Source: Pseudomonas sp. P818 (GTDB taxonomy: Bacteria > Pseudomonadota > Gammaproteobacteria > Pseudomonadales > Pseudomonadaceae). From it: a stretch of DNA of 64,000 nucleotides. Below, in pieces: positions 38,947-48,611 of the stretch (position 1 is its first letter; each line of letters starts with the position of its first letter). Under the pieces are notes generated by a model. That model was given only the letters and a program-made list of their open reading frames with translations, did not search any database and had not been told where the DNA came from. The translations under genes were made by a program, and so were the position numbers. The DNA is taken from assembly GCF_000418555.1 (NCBI RefSeq), contig NZ_ATKM01000005.1, forward strand, positions 1-64,000, written 5' to 3'.

Positions 38947-39978
38947 CTATCGGTTCCTTTCTTGCCGGAGGCTGAAGGCGCTGTGCGCATCGGGTTTGGC
39001 AAAGTGCCGTAATTGAATCTGAAAGCCGTTTTTCAGGCCTATGTACAGGCTTTCGCCGGGCGTCAGGCCGGCGGCCGTCGCCCAGCGCGCCAGGTCTTCC
39101 TGTTCGAAGCCCAGCCACAGGTCGCCGCAGGCTTCGCGCGCCCAGCTCTGGTCATGGCTGCACAGTTCGCTGAGCAACAGACTGCCACCAGGGGCGACCA
39201 GCCCGGCCAGCTTGCGAAAGGCCTCGGCCGGCGTGGCGAAGTGGTGCAGTACCATGTTCAGCACCACGCAATCTGCGGGCTGCTGTTCGTCCTGGAGGGC
39301 ATCGGCCAGCTTCAGCTCGACGTTATGCAGGCCCTCGGCAGCGCAACGCTGGCTGGCCAGTTCGAGCATAGCCGGGCTGTTGTCCAGTGCCGTGACCTGG
39401 GCGAAACGCCGCGCCAGCTCGGGCAGGAAGGCGCCGTCGCCGGGGCCGATCTCCAGGGCACTGGCGCCTGGCGCGAAATGCAGCGCATCGAGCAGGGCCA
39501 GCAGGCTGTCGCGGTACTGCGGCAGGCCGGCGATCAGGTCCTGCTGGGCCTGGAAACTGCTGGCCATGCGCGCGAAGAAGTCGCGGCTGACGGTGGCGCG
39601 CTGCTGATGCACGGTGGCGATGCGCGCCTGCACGTCGCCGGGTAGCGACAGTTCGTCGATGTCTTCCAGCAGCGCGGCATGCAGGCGGCCATTGGGCAGG
39701 GCGCGGCGGTAGAAGATCGCATTGCCCTCGCGGCGCGTCGCCACCAGCCCGGCCTGGGCCAGCACCTTGAGGTGATGGCTCATGCCCGACTGGCCGATGG
39801 CTAAGATCTGCGCCAGCTCCAGCACGCCGAACGAATCGTTGCTCAGTGCGCGCAGCACGTTCAGACGCAACGGATCGCCGCCGGCCTTGCACAGGGCGGC
39901 GAGCGTGTCGCAGGGGTCGAATTCCAACTCGGGTGCGCGCAGGGTCATGGTGGCGCAGTCTAGTCGGTCATTTTTCAT
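38947..39978 (-). CDS. ArsR-type regulator fused to a SAM-dependent methyltransferase
   Basis: 343 aa (a second ATG at 39948 would shorten it by 10). Residues about 20-95 are a winged-helix ArsR domain (DPLRLNVLRALSNDSFGVLELAQ, GQSGMSHHLKVLAQAGLV). Residues about 150-300 are a class I methyltransferase: ALEIGPGDGAFLPELARRF (SAM motif I), VTALDNSPAML and DCVVLNMVLHHF. No Cys cluster typical of metal-sensing ArsR proteins. Placed directly before metK, as in P. aeruginosa, it may sense SAM or SAH and control metK (inference). Confidence 0.9.
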   Translation of the reverse strand: MKNDRLDCATMTLRAPELEFDPCDTLAALCKAGGDPLRLNVLRALSNDSFGVLELAQILAIGQSGMSHHLKVLAQAGLVATRREGNAIFYRRALPNGRLHAALLEDIDELSLPGDVQARIATVHQQRATVSRDFFARMASSFQAQQDLIAGLPQYRDSLLALLDALHFAPGASALEIGPGDGAFLPELARRFAQVTALDNSPAMLELASQRCAAEGLHNVELKLADALQDEQQPADCVVLNMVLHHFATPAEAFRKLAGLVAPGGSLLLSELCSHDQSWAREACGDLWLGFEQEDLARWATAAGLTPGESLYIGLKNGFQIQLRHFAKPDAHSAFSLRQERNR

Positions 39979-39987
39979 ACAGCAATA

Positions 39988-40013
39988 CCAATATCAAAAA
40001 GTTTTGATATTGG
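39988..40013. promoter_or_regulatory. Perfect palindrome upstream of the ArsR-methyltransferase gene
   Basis: CCAATATCAAAA, AG, TTTTGATATTGG: two perfect 12-bp arms separated by 2 bp, ending 10 bp before the start codon. Position and symmetry fit an operator bound by a dimeric winged-helix protein, most simply the ArsR domain encoded next to it. Confidence 0.7.
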
Positions 40014-40021
40014 ATTCGGGG

Positions 40022-40168
40022 TTAGCAGGCCGTTGAAAAACGTAGGCGAGGCAGCCAGTGCAAGGCAAAAACAGGCGAAAAGCGGAGTTTACGAGCTGTA
40101 AATGAGCATTTGAGCCTGTTTTTAACGCAGCAATGGCAACGCAGGTAGTTTTTTCAACAGCCTGTTAG
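40022..40168 (+). mobile_element. MITE copy A with TTAG target duplication
   Basis: Element 40026-40164 (139 bp) starts CAGGCCGTTGAAAAACG and ends TTTTTTCAACAGCCTG, i.e. terminal inverted repeats CAGGCYGTTGAAAAA. It is flanked by TTAG at 40022-40025 and 40165-40168. No coding capacity. The right-hand duplication forms the stop codon (TAA on the minus strand) of the LysR gene. A related copy in reverse orientation is at 54510-54680. YTAG-type 4-bp duplications are known for IS5-family transposases, a possible source of transposition functions. Confidence 0.85.
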
Positions 40169-41046
40169 GCGGGCATCTGGCTCAGCTGCAGAAAGGCTGC
40201 CGGCGCCGGGCTCAGGCTGGCGCCGAGGCGCCACAGCACGTGAAGCTCGCGTTCTATGTGCAGGTCCTGTACCGGCAGGCGGCGTAGTTCGCCGCTGGCC
40301 AGTTCACGCTCCACCACCCGTTGCGACAGCCAGGCGATGCCCTGGCCGTCGGCGAGCAGGCGCTTGAGCGCCTCGGTGCTGCCGATCGCCATGCCGGCGC
40401 TGGGCTCCAGACCATGCGCCTGGTAGGCCTGCTCGATGCTGACGCGCGCGCCGGAGCCCGGCTCGCGCATGTACAGCGGATAGTTCTGCAATCTTTCGGC
40501 CTTGAGCGCGGTGCTGCCGGCCAGGGGGTGATGGGGCGATACCACTGGCAGCAGGGCGTCACTCGCCAGCAGATGATGGGCGTAGTCGCTTTTTGCGAAC
40601 GGGCCCTCGACGAAACCCAGGCTGATGCGGCCCTCGTCCAGTTGGCGGGTCACGACATCGGTATTGCTCACTTCCAGACTGACGAAGATATGCGGATGCA
40701 TCGCGCGAAAGCGGGTCAGCAGGGGCGGCAGCAGGTAGGCGCCGAGCGTGGCACTGGCGCCCAGGTGCAGCTCGCCCTGCTCGAGTTGGGCGAAATCACG
40801 CAGATCGCGTTCAGCCGCGCGCTCCAGGCTGAAGATGCGCTGGGCATAGTCGAACAGGCGCAGACCGCCTTCGGTCAGCTGTACGCCGCGCGGCAGGCGG
40901 TCGAACAGGCGCAGGTCGAGGCTGGCTTCGAGGTCGCGGATCTCGCGCGTCACCGCTGGCTGGCTGATATGCAGGCGTTCGGCGCCAGCGCTGATGCTGC
41001 CGGCTTCGGCGACCGCGAGAAAGACCTTGAGGTGATGCAGATTCAT
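40165..41046 (-). CDS. LysR-family transcriptional regulator
   Basis: 293 aa. N-terminal helix-turn-helix (MNLHHLKVFLAVAEAGSIS; LHISQPAVTREIRDLE) and a C-terminal effector domain (LHLGASATLGAYLLPPLL, IGSTEALKRLLADGQGIAWL). Divergent from the TDT-family transporter gene, 110 bp apart, and so likely its regulator. Effector unknown. The stop codon coincides with the target duplication of MITE copy A. Confidence 0.92.
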   Translation of the reverse strand: MNLHHLKVFLAVAEAGSISAGAERLHISQPAVTREIRDLEASLDLRLFDRLPRGVQLTEGGLRLFDYAQRIFSLERAAERDLRDFAQLEQGELHLGASATLGAYLLPPLLTRFRAMHPHIFVSLEVSNTDVVTRQLDEGRISLGFVEGPFAKSDYAHHLLASDALLPVVSPHHPLAGSTALKAERLQNYPLYMREPGSGARVSIEQAYQAHGLEPSAGMAIGSTEALKRLLADGQGIAWLSQRVVERELASGELRRLPVQDLHIERELHVLWRLGASLSPAPAAFLQLSQMPA

Positions 41047-41156
41047 GGCTTAGGCATAAATGAAAGGCATGTAGAGGATGCTGAATATGTATTTTTAATA
41101 TGGCAAGCCGGTTCTTAAGCTTGCGCTGTCATTCATGTCACGGGACCACCCGACTC

Positions 41157-42311
41157 ATGCCGCGCCCTTTCAGCCGTTTACCCGAGCCCCTGGCATTCAT
41201 TCGTCATTTCACCCCGAGCTGGTTCGCCATGACCATGGGCACCGGCGTGCTGGCGCTGGTGATCGCCCATCTGCCCTGGCACATGCCCGGACTGTGGCTA
41301 CTTGCCGAAGGGCTTTGGTTCGTCGCGGTGGGGCTGTTCGTTCTGTTCAGCCTTTTGTTTCTGCTGCGTCTGGCGCTGTTTCGCGAAACCGTCTGGCCGA
41401 TGCTGCTGCATCCGGTGCAGTCGATGTTCCTGGGTGCCATACCCATGGGCCTGGCGGTGCTGATCAAGGGGTTGCTGCTGTTCGGCGTGCTGCGCTGGGG
41501 TGAGGGCGTCTACGCTCTGGCTCACCTGTTGTGGTGGCTGGATGCGGCACTGGCGCTGCTGGGAGCCTTGCTGGTGCCCTACCTGATGTTCACCCGCCAG
41601 CATCACGCGCTGGAAAAACTCACTGCAGTCTGGCTGCTACCTATAGTCGCACCCGAAGTCGCGGCCAGTGCGGCGGGATCGCTGGCGCCACACCTGGACG
41701 CTGCGGCCGCGCAGCAACTGCTGGTGGCCGGTTTCGTGCTGTGGGGGCTATCGCTGTCGCTGGCGTTCTCGCTGATCACCCTGGTGCTGCTGCGCCTGGC
41801 TCTGCACAAGCTGCCGGATACCGATTTCGCCGCCACCAGCTGGTTGCCACTGGGGCCGCTGGCGACCGGCTGCCTCGGGCTGCTCAGCATGGGCCATGCT
41901 GCGCCCATGGCCTTCGCCGGCACGCCGCTGGTCAGCGCCGCCGAGCTGGCGCGGGATCTAGGTCTGATCGGCGGTCTGGCGCTATGGGGCGCGGGTTTGT
42001 GGTGGTTGGTGATCGCCACCCTGTTCACTCGTCACTACATCCGCGACAACATGCCGTTCAACCTCGGCTGGTGGGGCTTCATCTTTCCGTTGGGGGTGTT
42101 TGCCCTGGCTACCTTCGAGCTGCAGGCGGTGACCGGGCTGAGCTTCTTCGCCTTCGTCGGTCTGGTGCTGGCGGTGCAATTGGCGGCGGTGTGGTCGCTG
42201 GTATTCAGTCGCACCCTTGCCGGTATCTGGCATGGCGAGCTGTTTCAGGCCCCCTGTCTGGGTGGGCCGGGCAGTCCTGCGATGAGCGTACTGAGCGAGC
42301 AGGCGGGTTGA
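41157..42311 (+). CDS. TDT-family transporter (tellurite-resistance/dicarboxylate/SLAC1-like)
   Basis: 384 aa from ATG 41157 (MPRPFSRLPEPLAFIRHFTPSW split here as MPRPFSRLPEPL and FIRHFTPSWFAMTMGTG); about ten membrane helices. FTPSWFAMTMGTGVLAL and NLGWWGFIFPLGVFAL are the family's hallmark regions. Members carry malate, sulfite or other anions; the substrate is not clear here. In-frame codons extend to 41100 but lack a ribosome-binding site. Probably controlled by the divergent LysR gene. Confidence 0.88.
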   Translation: MPRPFSRLPEPLAFIRHFTPSWFAMTMGTGVLALVIAHLPWHMPGLWLLAEGLWFVAVGLFVLFSLLFLLRLALFRETVWPMLLHPVQSMFLGAIPMGLAVLIKGLLLFGVLRWGEGVYALAHLLWWLDAALALLGALLVPYLMFTRQHHALEKLTAVWLLPIVAPEVAASAAGSLAPHLDAAAAQQLLVAGFVLWGLSLSLAFSLITLVLLRLALHKLPDTDFAATSWLPLGPLATGCLGLLSMGHAAPMAFAGTPLVSAAELARDLGLIGGLALWGAGLWWLVIATLFTRHYIRDNMPFNLGWWGFIFPLGVFALATFELQAVTGLSFFAFVGLVLAVQLAAVWSLVFSRTLAGIWHGELFQAPCLGGPGSPAMSVLSEQAG

Positions 42312-42420
42312 TTTGGTCTCTACGACCATCTGTCATTGCTCCGCAGGGGCCGGCTGGGCGAAAATAGGCGTCTTTTTCGCCCCCTTCATTCAGAAGCAGC
42401 CCCCGTAGGAGATTTCAGCG

Positions 42421-44421
42421 ATGCCCAGCCGTCGTGAGCGAGCCAATGCCATTCGTGCCCTCAGCATGGATGCTGTGCAGAAAGCCAACAGCGGCCACCC
42501 CGGTGCCCCCATGGGCATGGCGGACATCGCCGAAGTGCTGTGGCGCGATTACCTGAAGCACAACCCGGCCAACCCGAACTTCGCCGACCGTGACCGCTTC
42601 GTGCTGTCCAACGGTCACGGCTCGATGCTGATCTATTCGCTGCTGCACCTGACCGGCTACGACCTGTCGATCGACGATCTGAAGAATTTCCGCCAGCTGC
42701 ACAGCAAGACCCCCGGGCACCCGGAGTTCGGTTATGCGCCGGGCGTCGAGACCACCACTGGCCCGCTCGGCCAGGGCATCGCCAACGCCGTGGGCTTCGC
42801 CCTGGCGGAAAAGATCATGGCAGCGCAGTTCAACCGCGACGGCCACAACATTGTCGATCACCACACCTACGTGTTCCTCGGCGACGGCTGCATGATGGAA
42901 GGCATCAGTCATGAAGTCTGCTCGCTGGCCGGCACCCTGGGTCTGGGCAAGCTGATCGCCTTCTACGACGACAACGGCATCTCCATCGACGGTGAAGTAC
43001 ACGGCTGGTTCACCGACGACACCCCGGCACGCTTCGAAGCCTACGGCTGGCAGGTGATCCGCAACGTCGACGGCCACGATGCCGACGAAATCAAGATGGC
43101 TATCGACACCGCGCGCAAATCCGGCGACCGTCCGACGCTGATCTGCTGCAAGACCATCATCGGCTTCGGCTCGCCGAACAAGCAGGGCAAGGAGGAGTCC
43201 CACGGCGCCGCCCTGGGCCATGACGAAATCGCCCTGACCCGCGCGGCCCTGAATTGGCATCACGCGCCGTTCGAAATTCCTGCCGACATCTACGCCGAGT
43301 GGGATGCCAAGGAAGCCGGCCTGGCTGTCGAAGCCGATTGGGATCAGCGCTTCGCCGCCTACTCTGCCGCCTACCCTGAACTGGCCAACGAATTCATTCG
43401 CCGCATGGCGGGCGAGCTGCCGGCTGATTTCTCCGCCAAGGCCAGCGAGTTCATTCGCGCCGTGGCCGAGAAGGGCGAAACCATCGCCAGCCGCAAGGCC
43501 AGCCAGAACTGCCTGAACGCCTTCGGTCCGCTGCTGCCGGAGCTGCTCGGTGGTTCGGCCGACTTGGCCGGTTCCAACCTGACCCTGTGGAAGGGCTGCA
43601 AGCCGGTGGTCGCCGAGGATGCCTCGGGCAACTACATGTATTACGGCGTACGCGAATTCGGCATGAGCGCGATCATGAACGGCGTGGCCCTGCACGGCGG
43701 CCTGATCCCCTACGGCGCGACCTTCCTGATGTTCATGGAATACGCGCGCAACGCGGTGCGCATGTCGGCGCTGATGAAGCAGCGTGTGCTCTACGTGTTC
43801 ACCCACGATTCCATCGGCCTCGGTGAAGATGGCCCGACCCACCAGCCGGTGGAGCAGCTGACCAGCCTGCGCACCACGCCGAACCTGGACACCTGGCGCC
43901 CGGCGGATACCGTCGAAGCCGCGGTGGCCTGGAAGTGCGCGCTCGAGCGCAAGGATGGCCCGAGCGCGCTGATCTTCTCCCGCCAGAACCTGCCGCATAA
44001 CCTGCGCGATCACGAAACCGAAGCGGCCATCAGTCGTGGTGGTTATGTCCTGAAAGACTGCGCCGGCGAGCCGGAGCTGATCCTGATCGCCACCGGCTCG
44101 GAAGTCGGCCTGGCCATCCAGGCCGCTGACAAGCTGAGCGAGCGGGGCCGCAAGGTGCGCGTCGTGTCGATGCCTTCGACCAACGTGTTCGACCAGCAGG
44201 ACGCCGCCTACAAGCAGTCCGTGCTGCCGCTGCAGGTCACCGCGCGTATCGCCATCGAAGCCGCTCATGCGGACTTCTGGTACAAGTACGTGGGCCTCGA
44301 AGGTCGCATCATCGGCATGGACACCTATGGTGAGTCGGCCCCTGCCGGCCAGCTGTTCGAACACTTCGGTTTCACCGTCGACAACGTCGTCGGTACCGCC
44401 GAAGAGCTGCTTGACGCCTGA
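42421..44421 (+). CDS. tktA: Transketolase
   Basis: 666 aa thiamine-diphosphate enzyme of the pentose phosphate pathway. [12 protein letters not shown] and [16 protein letters not shown] at the N-terminus, TPP-binding [18 protein letters not shown], and [18 protein letters not shown] in the pyrimidine domain. A GTAGGAGATTTCAGCG leader gives a good ribosome-binding site. First of tktA-epd-pgk-(two lipoproteins)-fbaA, a conserved Pseudomonas cluster. Confidence 0.97.
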   Translation: MPSRRERANAIRALSMDAVQKANSGHPGAPMGMADIAEVLWRDYLKHNPANPNFADRDRFVLSNGHGSMLIYSLLHLTGYDLSIDDLKNFRQLHSKTPGHPEFGYAPGVETTTGPLGQGIANAVGFALAEKIMAAQFNRDGHNIVDHHTYVFLGDGCMMEGISHEVCSLAGTLGLGKLIAFYDDNGISIDGEVHGWFTDDTPARFEAYGWQVIRNVDGHDADEIKMAIDTARKSGDRPTLICCKTIIGFGSPNKQGKEESHGAALGHDEIALTRAALNWHHAPFEIPADIYAEWDAKEAGLAVEADWDQRFAAYSAAYPELANEFIRRMAGELPADFSAKASEFIRAVAEKGETIASRKASQNCLNAFGPLLPELLGGSADLAGSNLTLWKGCKPVVAEDASGNYMYYGVREFGMSAIMNGVALHGGLIPYGATFLMFMEYARNAVRMSALMKQRVLYVFTHDSIGLGEDGPTHQPVEQLTSLRTTPNLDTWRPADTVEAAVAWKCALERKDGPSALIFSRQNLPHNLRDHETEAAISRGGYVLKDCAGEPELILIATGSEVGLAIQAADKLSERGRKVRVVSMPSTNVFDQQDAAYKQSVLPLQVTARIAIEAAHADFWYKYVGLEGRIIGMDTYGESAPAGQLFEHFGFTVDNVVGTAEELLDA

Positions 44422-44435
44422 GCCAGAGCGACAGC

Positions 44436-44506
44436 GTAGGGCGGGTGATGCTTTTTTCACCCGCCGTTACACCGCCGGGGGATCGATAAAGCGCGATCCA
44501 CCCTAG
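44436..44506. repeat. GTAGGGCGGGT hairpin element between tktA and epd
   Basis: Bounded by GTAGGGCGGGT and GATCCACCCTAG. The first hairpin is GGCGGGTGATG, TTTTTT-containing loop, CACCCGCC. Same family as the element at 32241-32315 with compensating changes in the stem. Confidence 0.75.
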
Positions 44507-44525
44507 GGTTCATACGAGACCGCCC

Positions 44526-45578
44526 ATGTCCAATCGCCCCTATCGCGTCGCCCTCAACGGCTATGGCCGCATCGGCCGCTGCGTGCTGCGCGCGTTGCAC
44601 GAGCGTGGCAACTCGTCGAACCTGGAAATCGTCGCGCTCAACGACCTGGCCGACCAGGCCAGTATCGAATACCTGACCCGCTTCGACTCCACCCACGGGC
44701 GCTTTCCCGGCGAGGTGAAGGTCGATGGCGATTGCCTGCACATCAATGGCGATTGCGTGAAGGTGCTGCGTCAGAGCGAGCCGGAGGCCATCGACTGGGC
44801 GGCGTTGGATATCGATCTGCTGCTCGAATGTTCGGGGCAGTACGTCACTCGTGACCAGGCGCAACGTTTCATCGCTGCCGGCGTGCCGCGCGTGCTGCTG
44901 TCGCAGCCGATGGCCAGTGAGGCAGATATCGATGCCACCGTGGTCTTTGGCGTCAATCAGCAGGGCCTGAGCGGTACCGAGCGCCTGGTGTCGAATGCGT
45001 CATGTACCACCAACTGCGGCGTGCCGCTGTTGAAACTTCTCGATGAGGTAGTGGGTCTGGAATACGTCTCCATAACCACTATCCATTCGGCGATGAACGA
45101 CCAGCCCGTGATCGATGCCTACCACCACGAAGACCTGCGCCGTACGCGCTCGGCCTTCCAGTCGGTGATTCCGGTGTCGACCGGTCTGGCTCGGGGCATC
45201 GAGCGCCTGCTGCCGGAGCTGGCCGGGCGCATTCAGGCCAAGGCGATTCGCGTGCCGACGGTCAACGTCTCCTGCCTGGACATCACCCTGCAGACGGCGC
45301 GCGACACCAGTGCCGCCGAAATCAATCGGGTGCTGCGCCAGGCTGCCGAGCACGGCCCGCTGAAGAATCTGCTGGCCTACACCGAGCTGCCCCACGCCAG
45401 CTGCGACTTCAACCACGACCCGCACTCGGCCATCGTCGACGGCAGCCAGACCCGCGTGTCCGGCCCGCGTCTGGTCAATCTGCTGGCCTGGTTCGACAAC
45501 GAGTGGGGCTTCGCCAACCGCATGCTCGATGTCGCTGAACATTTCCTATCAATAGCCAATCCTGCTCCGAAGGACTGA
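44526..45578 (+). CDS. epd: D-erythrose-4-phosphate dehydrogenase
   Basis: 350 aa GAPDH-like enzyme. N-terminal Rossmann motif LNGYGRIGRCVLRAL, active-site Cys160 in SNASCTTNC, and IHSAMNDQPVIDAYHHEDLRR split as IHSAMNDQPVID and YHHEDLRR, which distinguish Epd from glycolytic GAPDH. Oxidises erythrose 4-phosphate to 4-phosphoerythronate for pyridoxal phosphate synthesis, fitting its place after transketolase. Only 3 bp separate its stop from pgk. Confidence 0.94.
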   Translation: MSNRPYRVALNGYGRIGRCVLRALHERGNSSNLEIVALNDLADQASIEYLTRFDSTHGRFPGEVKVDGDCLHINGDCVKVLRQSEPEAIDWAALDIDLLLECSGQYVTRDQAQRFIAAGVPRVLLSQPMASEADIDATVVFGVNQQGLSGTERLVSNASCTTNCGVPLLKLLDEVVGLEYVSITTIHSAMNDQPVIDAYHHEDLRRTRSAFQSVIPVSTGLARGIERLLPELAGRIQAKAIRVPTVNVSCLDITLQTARDTSAAEINRVLRQAAEHGPLKNLLAYTELPHASCDFNHDPHSAIVDGSQTRVSGPRLVNLLAWFDNEWGFANRMLDVAEHFLSIANPAPKD

Positions 45579-45581
45579 ATC

Positions 45582-46742
45582 ATGACCGTTCTGAAGATGA
45601 CCGATCTCGACCTCGCCGGTAAGCGCGTGCTGATTCGCGAAGACCTCAACGTTCCGGTGAAGGACGGCGTGGTCAAGAGCGATGCACGCATCCTCGCATC
45701 CTTGCCGACCATCAAGCTGGCGCTGGAAAAGGGTGCGGCCGTGCTGGTCTGCTCGCACCTGGGTCGCCCGGAAGAGGGCGTCTATAGCGAGGAAGACAGC
45801 CTGGCGCCGGTCGCCGCCTACCTGAGCAAGGCGCTCGGCCGTGACGTGCCGCTGGTCAAGGACTACCTCGGCGGTGTCGAGGTCAAGGCCGGTGAGCTGG
45901 TGCTGCTGGAGAACGTGCGCTTCAACAAGGGCGAGAAGAAGAACAGCGACGAACTGGCCCAGCAGTACGCGGCCCTGTGCGACGTGTTCGTGATGGACGC
46001 CTTCGGTACCGCCCACCGCGCTCAGGGTTCGACCCATGGCGTGGCCAAGTTCGCCAAGGTGGCCTGCGCAGGCCCGCTGCTGGCTGCCGAGCTGGAAGCG
46101 CTGGGCAAGGCCCTGGACAAGCCGGCCCGGCCGATGCTGGCCATCGTCGCCGGCTCCAAGGTGTCGACCAAGCTCGACGTGCTCAACTCCCTGGCCGATA
46201 TCTGCGACTCGCTGATCGTCGGCGGCGGCATCGCCAACACCTTCCTCGCCGCTGCCGGCCTGCCGGTGGGCAAGTCGCTGTACGAGGCCGACCTGGTCGA
46301 CACCGCCAAGGCCATTGCCGCCAAGGTCAGCGTGCCGCTGCCGGTCGATGTGGTGGTGGCCAAGGCCTTCGCCGAGGATGCCGAAGCCACCGTCAAGGCG
46401 GTCAAGGACGTGGCTGAAGACGACATGATTCTCGACATCGGCCCGCAGACGGCCAAGCAGTTCGCCGAGATGCTCAAGGCCTCGCAGACCATCCTGTGGA
46501 ACGGCCCGGTCGGCGTGTTCGAGTTCGACCAGTTCGGCAACGGCACCAAGGCCCTGGCCCTGGCCATCGCCGAAAGCCCGGCGTTCTCCATCGCCGGCGG
46601 TGGCGACACCCTGGCGGCCATCGACAAGTACGGCGTGGCCGAGAAGATTTCCTATATTTCCACCGGTGGCGGTGCTTTCCTCGAGTTCGTCGAAGGCAAG
46701 GTGCTGCCAGCCGTGGAAGTGCTGGAGCAGCGCGCCAAGTAA
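45582..46742 (+). CDS. pgk: Phosphoglycerate kinase
   Basis: 386 aa, the normal bacterial length. [47 protein letters not shown] and the C-terminal nucleotide region [16 protein letters not shown]. Acts in glycolysis and gluconeogenesis in the cytoplasm; Pseudomonas uses it with the Entner-Doudoroff route. Tightly packed with epd. Confidence 0.98.
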   Translation: MTVLKMTDLDLAGKRVLIREDLNVPVKDGVVKSDARILASLPTIKLALEKGAAVLVCSHLGRPEEGVYSEEDSLAPVAAYLSKALGRDVPLVKDYLGGVEVKAGELVLLENVRFNKGEKKNSDELAQQYAALCDVFVMDAFGTAHRAQGSTHGVAKFAKVACAGPLLAAELEALGKALDKPARPMLAIVAGSKVSTKLDVLNSLADICDSLIVGGGIANTFLAAAGLPVGKSLYEADLVDTAKAIAAKVSVPLPVDVVVAKAFAEDAEATVKAVKDVAEDDMILDIGPQTAKQFAEMLKASQTILWNGPVGVFEFDQFGNGTKALALAIAESPAFSIAGGGDTLAAIDKYGVAEKISYISTGGGAFLEFVEGKVLPAVEVLEQRAK

Positions 46743-46820
46743 AGGCGGGCCAGGCTGATTAAACCCTGACGCGAACGGGTGGTCTGTAGAAAACCGGATC
46801 ATCGTACAAGGAGTCGTGTC

Positions 46821-47006
46821 ATGGACAAGTTAGCCGCATTGAGCGTCATTGGTATGTTGCTGGCCGGTTGCGCCGGTGCAGGAAGGGAATCGGCCTGCGA
46901 GGTCTTCAGCCCCGCGCAGATCGAAACCCCGTCCACCCAGGATGACCAGCGTGTCGAGGAAAGCACTGGCCAGCCTACCAGCCCGGCACCGGAACAGCGT
47001 TGCTGA
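46821..47006 (+). CDS. Small lipoprotein of unknown function
   Basis: 61 aa from ATG 46821, preceded by ACAAGGAGTCG. Lipobox LLAGC (Cys18). The mature part is short, polar and probably unstructured, with two further Cys. No family recognised. It sits between pgk and an MliC-like lipoprotein, only 13 bp apart, in the pgk-fbaA interval. Confidence 0.72.
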   Translation: MDKLAALSVIGMLLAGCAGAGRESACEVFSPAQIETPSTQDDQRVEESTGQPTSPAPEQRC

Positions 47007-47019
47007 CGAGGAGAGGCAA

Positions 47020-47346
47020 TTGAGCGGTATCAAACTGGCAGGGCTCGCGGTCATCGCCCTGCTACTGGCAGCCTGCAGCAGTCAGCCGGTCGCGCCGGAG
47101 CAGTGGAATCGCTGGGTGTGCGACAGCCAGGCCGAGGTCCAATGGCGCTTCGCCAATGGCAGCTTCGATCAGATAGACGTGCGCCTGGGCGGTGACGACA
47201 TCGTCTATCGCCTGACCCAGGAGCCGGCCGCATCCGGCGCGTTGTATAGCGACGGGCGCTTGTCCTTCCACACCAAGGGTGAGGAAGGCCTGGTTTACTG
47301 GACGGCCACCGATGACCTGATAGGCCGCGGCTGCAAGGCTCCGTAA
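47020..47346 (+). CDS. MliC-like lipoprotein (C-type lysozyme inhibitor family)
   Basis: 108 aa from TTG 47020, chosen because GAGGAGAGG lies 3 bp upstream and the signal LAVIALLLAAC begins right after it. Lipobox LAAC. The mature domain shows the MliC pattern: VCDSQAEVQWRF, SGALYSDGRLSFHTKGEEGLVYW and a C-terminal Cys (GRGC) able to pair with the first. MliC proteins protect peptidoglycan against host lysozyme from the outer membrane or periplasm. The match is by eye. Confidence 0.74.
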   Translation: MSGIKLAGLAVIALLLAACSSQPVAPEQWNRWVCDSQAEVQWRFANGSFDQIDVRLGGDDIVYRLTQEPAASGALYSDGRLSFHTKGEEGLVYWTATDDLIGRGCKAP

Positions 47347-47469
47347 TACCCTCGGCGATGCCGAGATAGAGACCGCGGGCCTACCCCGGCTCGACGAAAC
47401 TTGAACAACGCCTGCCCCTGCGGCAGGCTTGCACGATCAACGACCTCCAAACCGGGAGACAGAAACACC

Positions 47470-48534
47470 ATGGCACTTATCAGCATGCGCCAGATGCTCG
47501 ACCACGCCGCCGAATTCGGCTACGGCGTGCCGGCCTTCAACGTCAACAACCTCGAGCAGATGCGCGCCATCATGGAAGCCGCCGACAAGACCGATTCGCC
47601 GGTCATCGTGCAGGCCTCCGCTGGTGCCCGCAAATACGCCGGTGCGCCTTTCCTGCGCCACCTGATCCTGGCTGCCATCGAAGAATTCCCGCACATCCCG
47701 GTGTGCATGCACCAGGACCACGGCACCAGCCCGGACGTTTGCCAGCGCTCGATCCAGCTGGGCTTTTCCTCGGTGATGATGGACGGCTCGCTCAAGGAAG
47801 ACGGCAAGACCCCGGCCGACTACGACTACAACGTCCGCGTCACTCAGCAGACCGTAGCTTTCGCCCACGCCTGCGGCGTGTCGGTGGAAGGTGAGCTGGG
47901 CTGTCTGGGTAGCCTGGAAACCGGCATGGCCGGTGAAGAGGATGGCGTCGGCGCCGAGGGCGTGCTGGACCACAGCCAGCTGCTGACCGACCCGGAAGAG
48001 GCGGCGGCCTTCGTCAAGGCCACTCAGGTCGATGCCCTGGCAATCGCCATCGGCACCAGCCACGGCGCCTACAAGTTCACCAAGCCGCCAACCGGCGACG
48101 TGCTCTCCATCGAGCGCATCAAGGAAATCCACAAGCGCATCCCCAACACCCACCTGGTGATGCACGGCTCCAGCTCGGTGCCGCAGGACTGGCTGGCGAT
48201 CATCAACGAGTACGGTGGCGACATCAAGGAAACCTACGGCGTGCCGGTCGAAGAGATCGTCGAAGGCATCAAGCACGGCGTGCGCAAGGTGAATATCGAC
48301 ACTGACCTGCGCCTGGCTTCCACCGGTGCCATCCGTCGCTTCCTCGAGCAGAACAAGGCCGAGTTCGATCCGCGCAAATACTTCGCCAAGACCATCGAAG
48401 CCATGCGTGACATCTGCATCGCCCGCTACGAAGCCTTCGGTACTGCCGGCAACGCCTCGAAGATCAAACCGATCTCCCTGGAAGGCATGTACCAGCGCTA
48501 CGCCAGTGGCGAGCTGGCCGCCAAGGTCAACTAA
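47470..48534 (+). CDS. fbaA: Fructose-1,6-bisphosphate aldolase, class II
   Basis: 354 aa from ATG 47470 ([15 protein letters not shown]). Zinc ligands are in [11 protein letters not shown], in TSHGAYKF and in [23 protein letters not shown] is the substrate loop. Cleaves or forms fructose 1,6-bisphosphate. Last gene of the tktA-epd-pgk group; a terminator follows. Confidence 0.97.
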   Translation: MALISMRQMLDHAAEFGYGVPAFNVNNLEQMRAIMEAADKTDSPVIVQASAGARKYAGAPFLRHLILAAIEEFPHIPVCMHQDHGTSPDVCQRSIQLGFSSVMMDGSLKEDGKTPADYDYNVRVTQQTVAFAHACGVSVEGELGCLGSLETGMAGEEDGVGAEGVLDHSQLLTDPEEAAAFVKATQVDALAIAIGTSHGAYKFTKPPTGDVLSIERIKEIHKRIPNTHLVMHGSSSVPQDWLAIINEYGGDIKETYGVPVEEIVEGIKHGVRKVNIDTDLRLASTGAIRRFLEQNKAEFDPRKYFAKTIEAMRDICIARYEAFGTAGNASKIKPISLEGMYQRYASGELAAKVN

Positions 48535-48551
48535 GCCAGGCGCGCTGCACG

Positions 48552-48590
48552 AAAAACGCCGCGGCTCCTCACGGAGTCGCTGCGTTTTTT
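48552..48590 (+). terminator. Terminator after fbaA
   Basis: AAAAACGCCGCGGCTCC, TCAC, GGAGTCGCTGCGTTTTTT; an imperfect GC-rich stem with a run of T on the plus strand and A's on the other, between convergent fbaA and the alginate-lyase-like gene. Confidence 0.85.
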
Positions 48591-48611
48591 ATGGCTCGCG
48601 TTCAGGCCGCG

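Noticed and set aside
41101..41124. TGGCA...TTGC as a sigma-54 promoter before the TDT transporter
   Set aside because: The GG-GC spacing is about 19 bp instead of the required 10.
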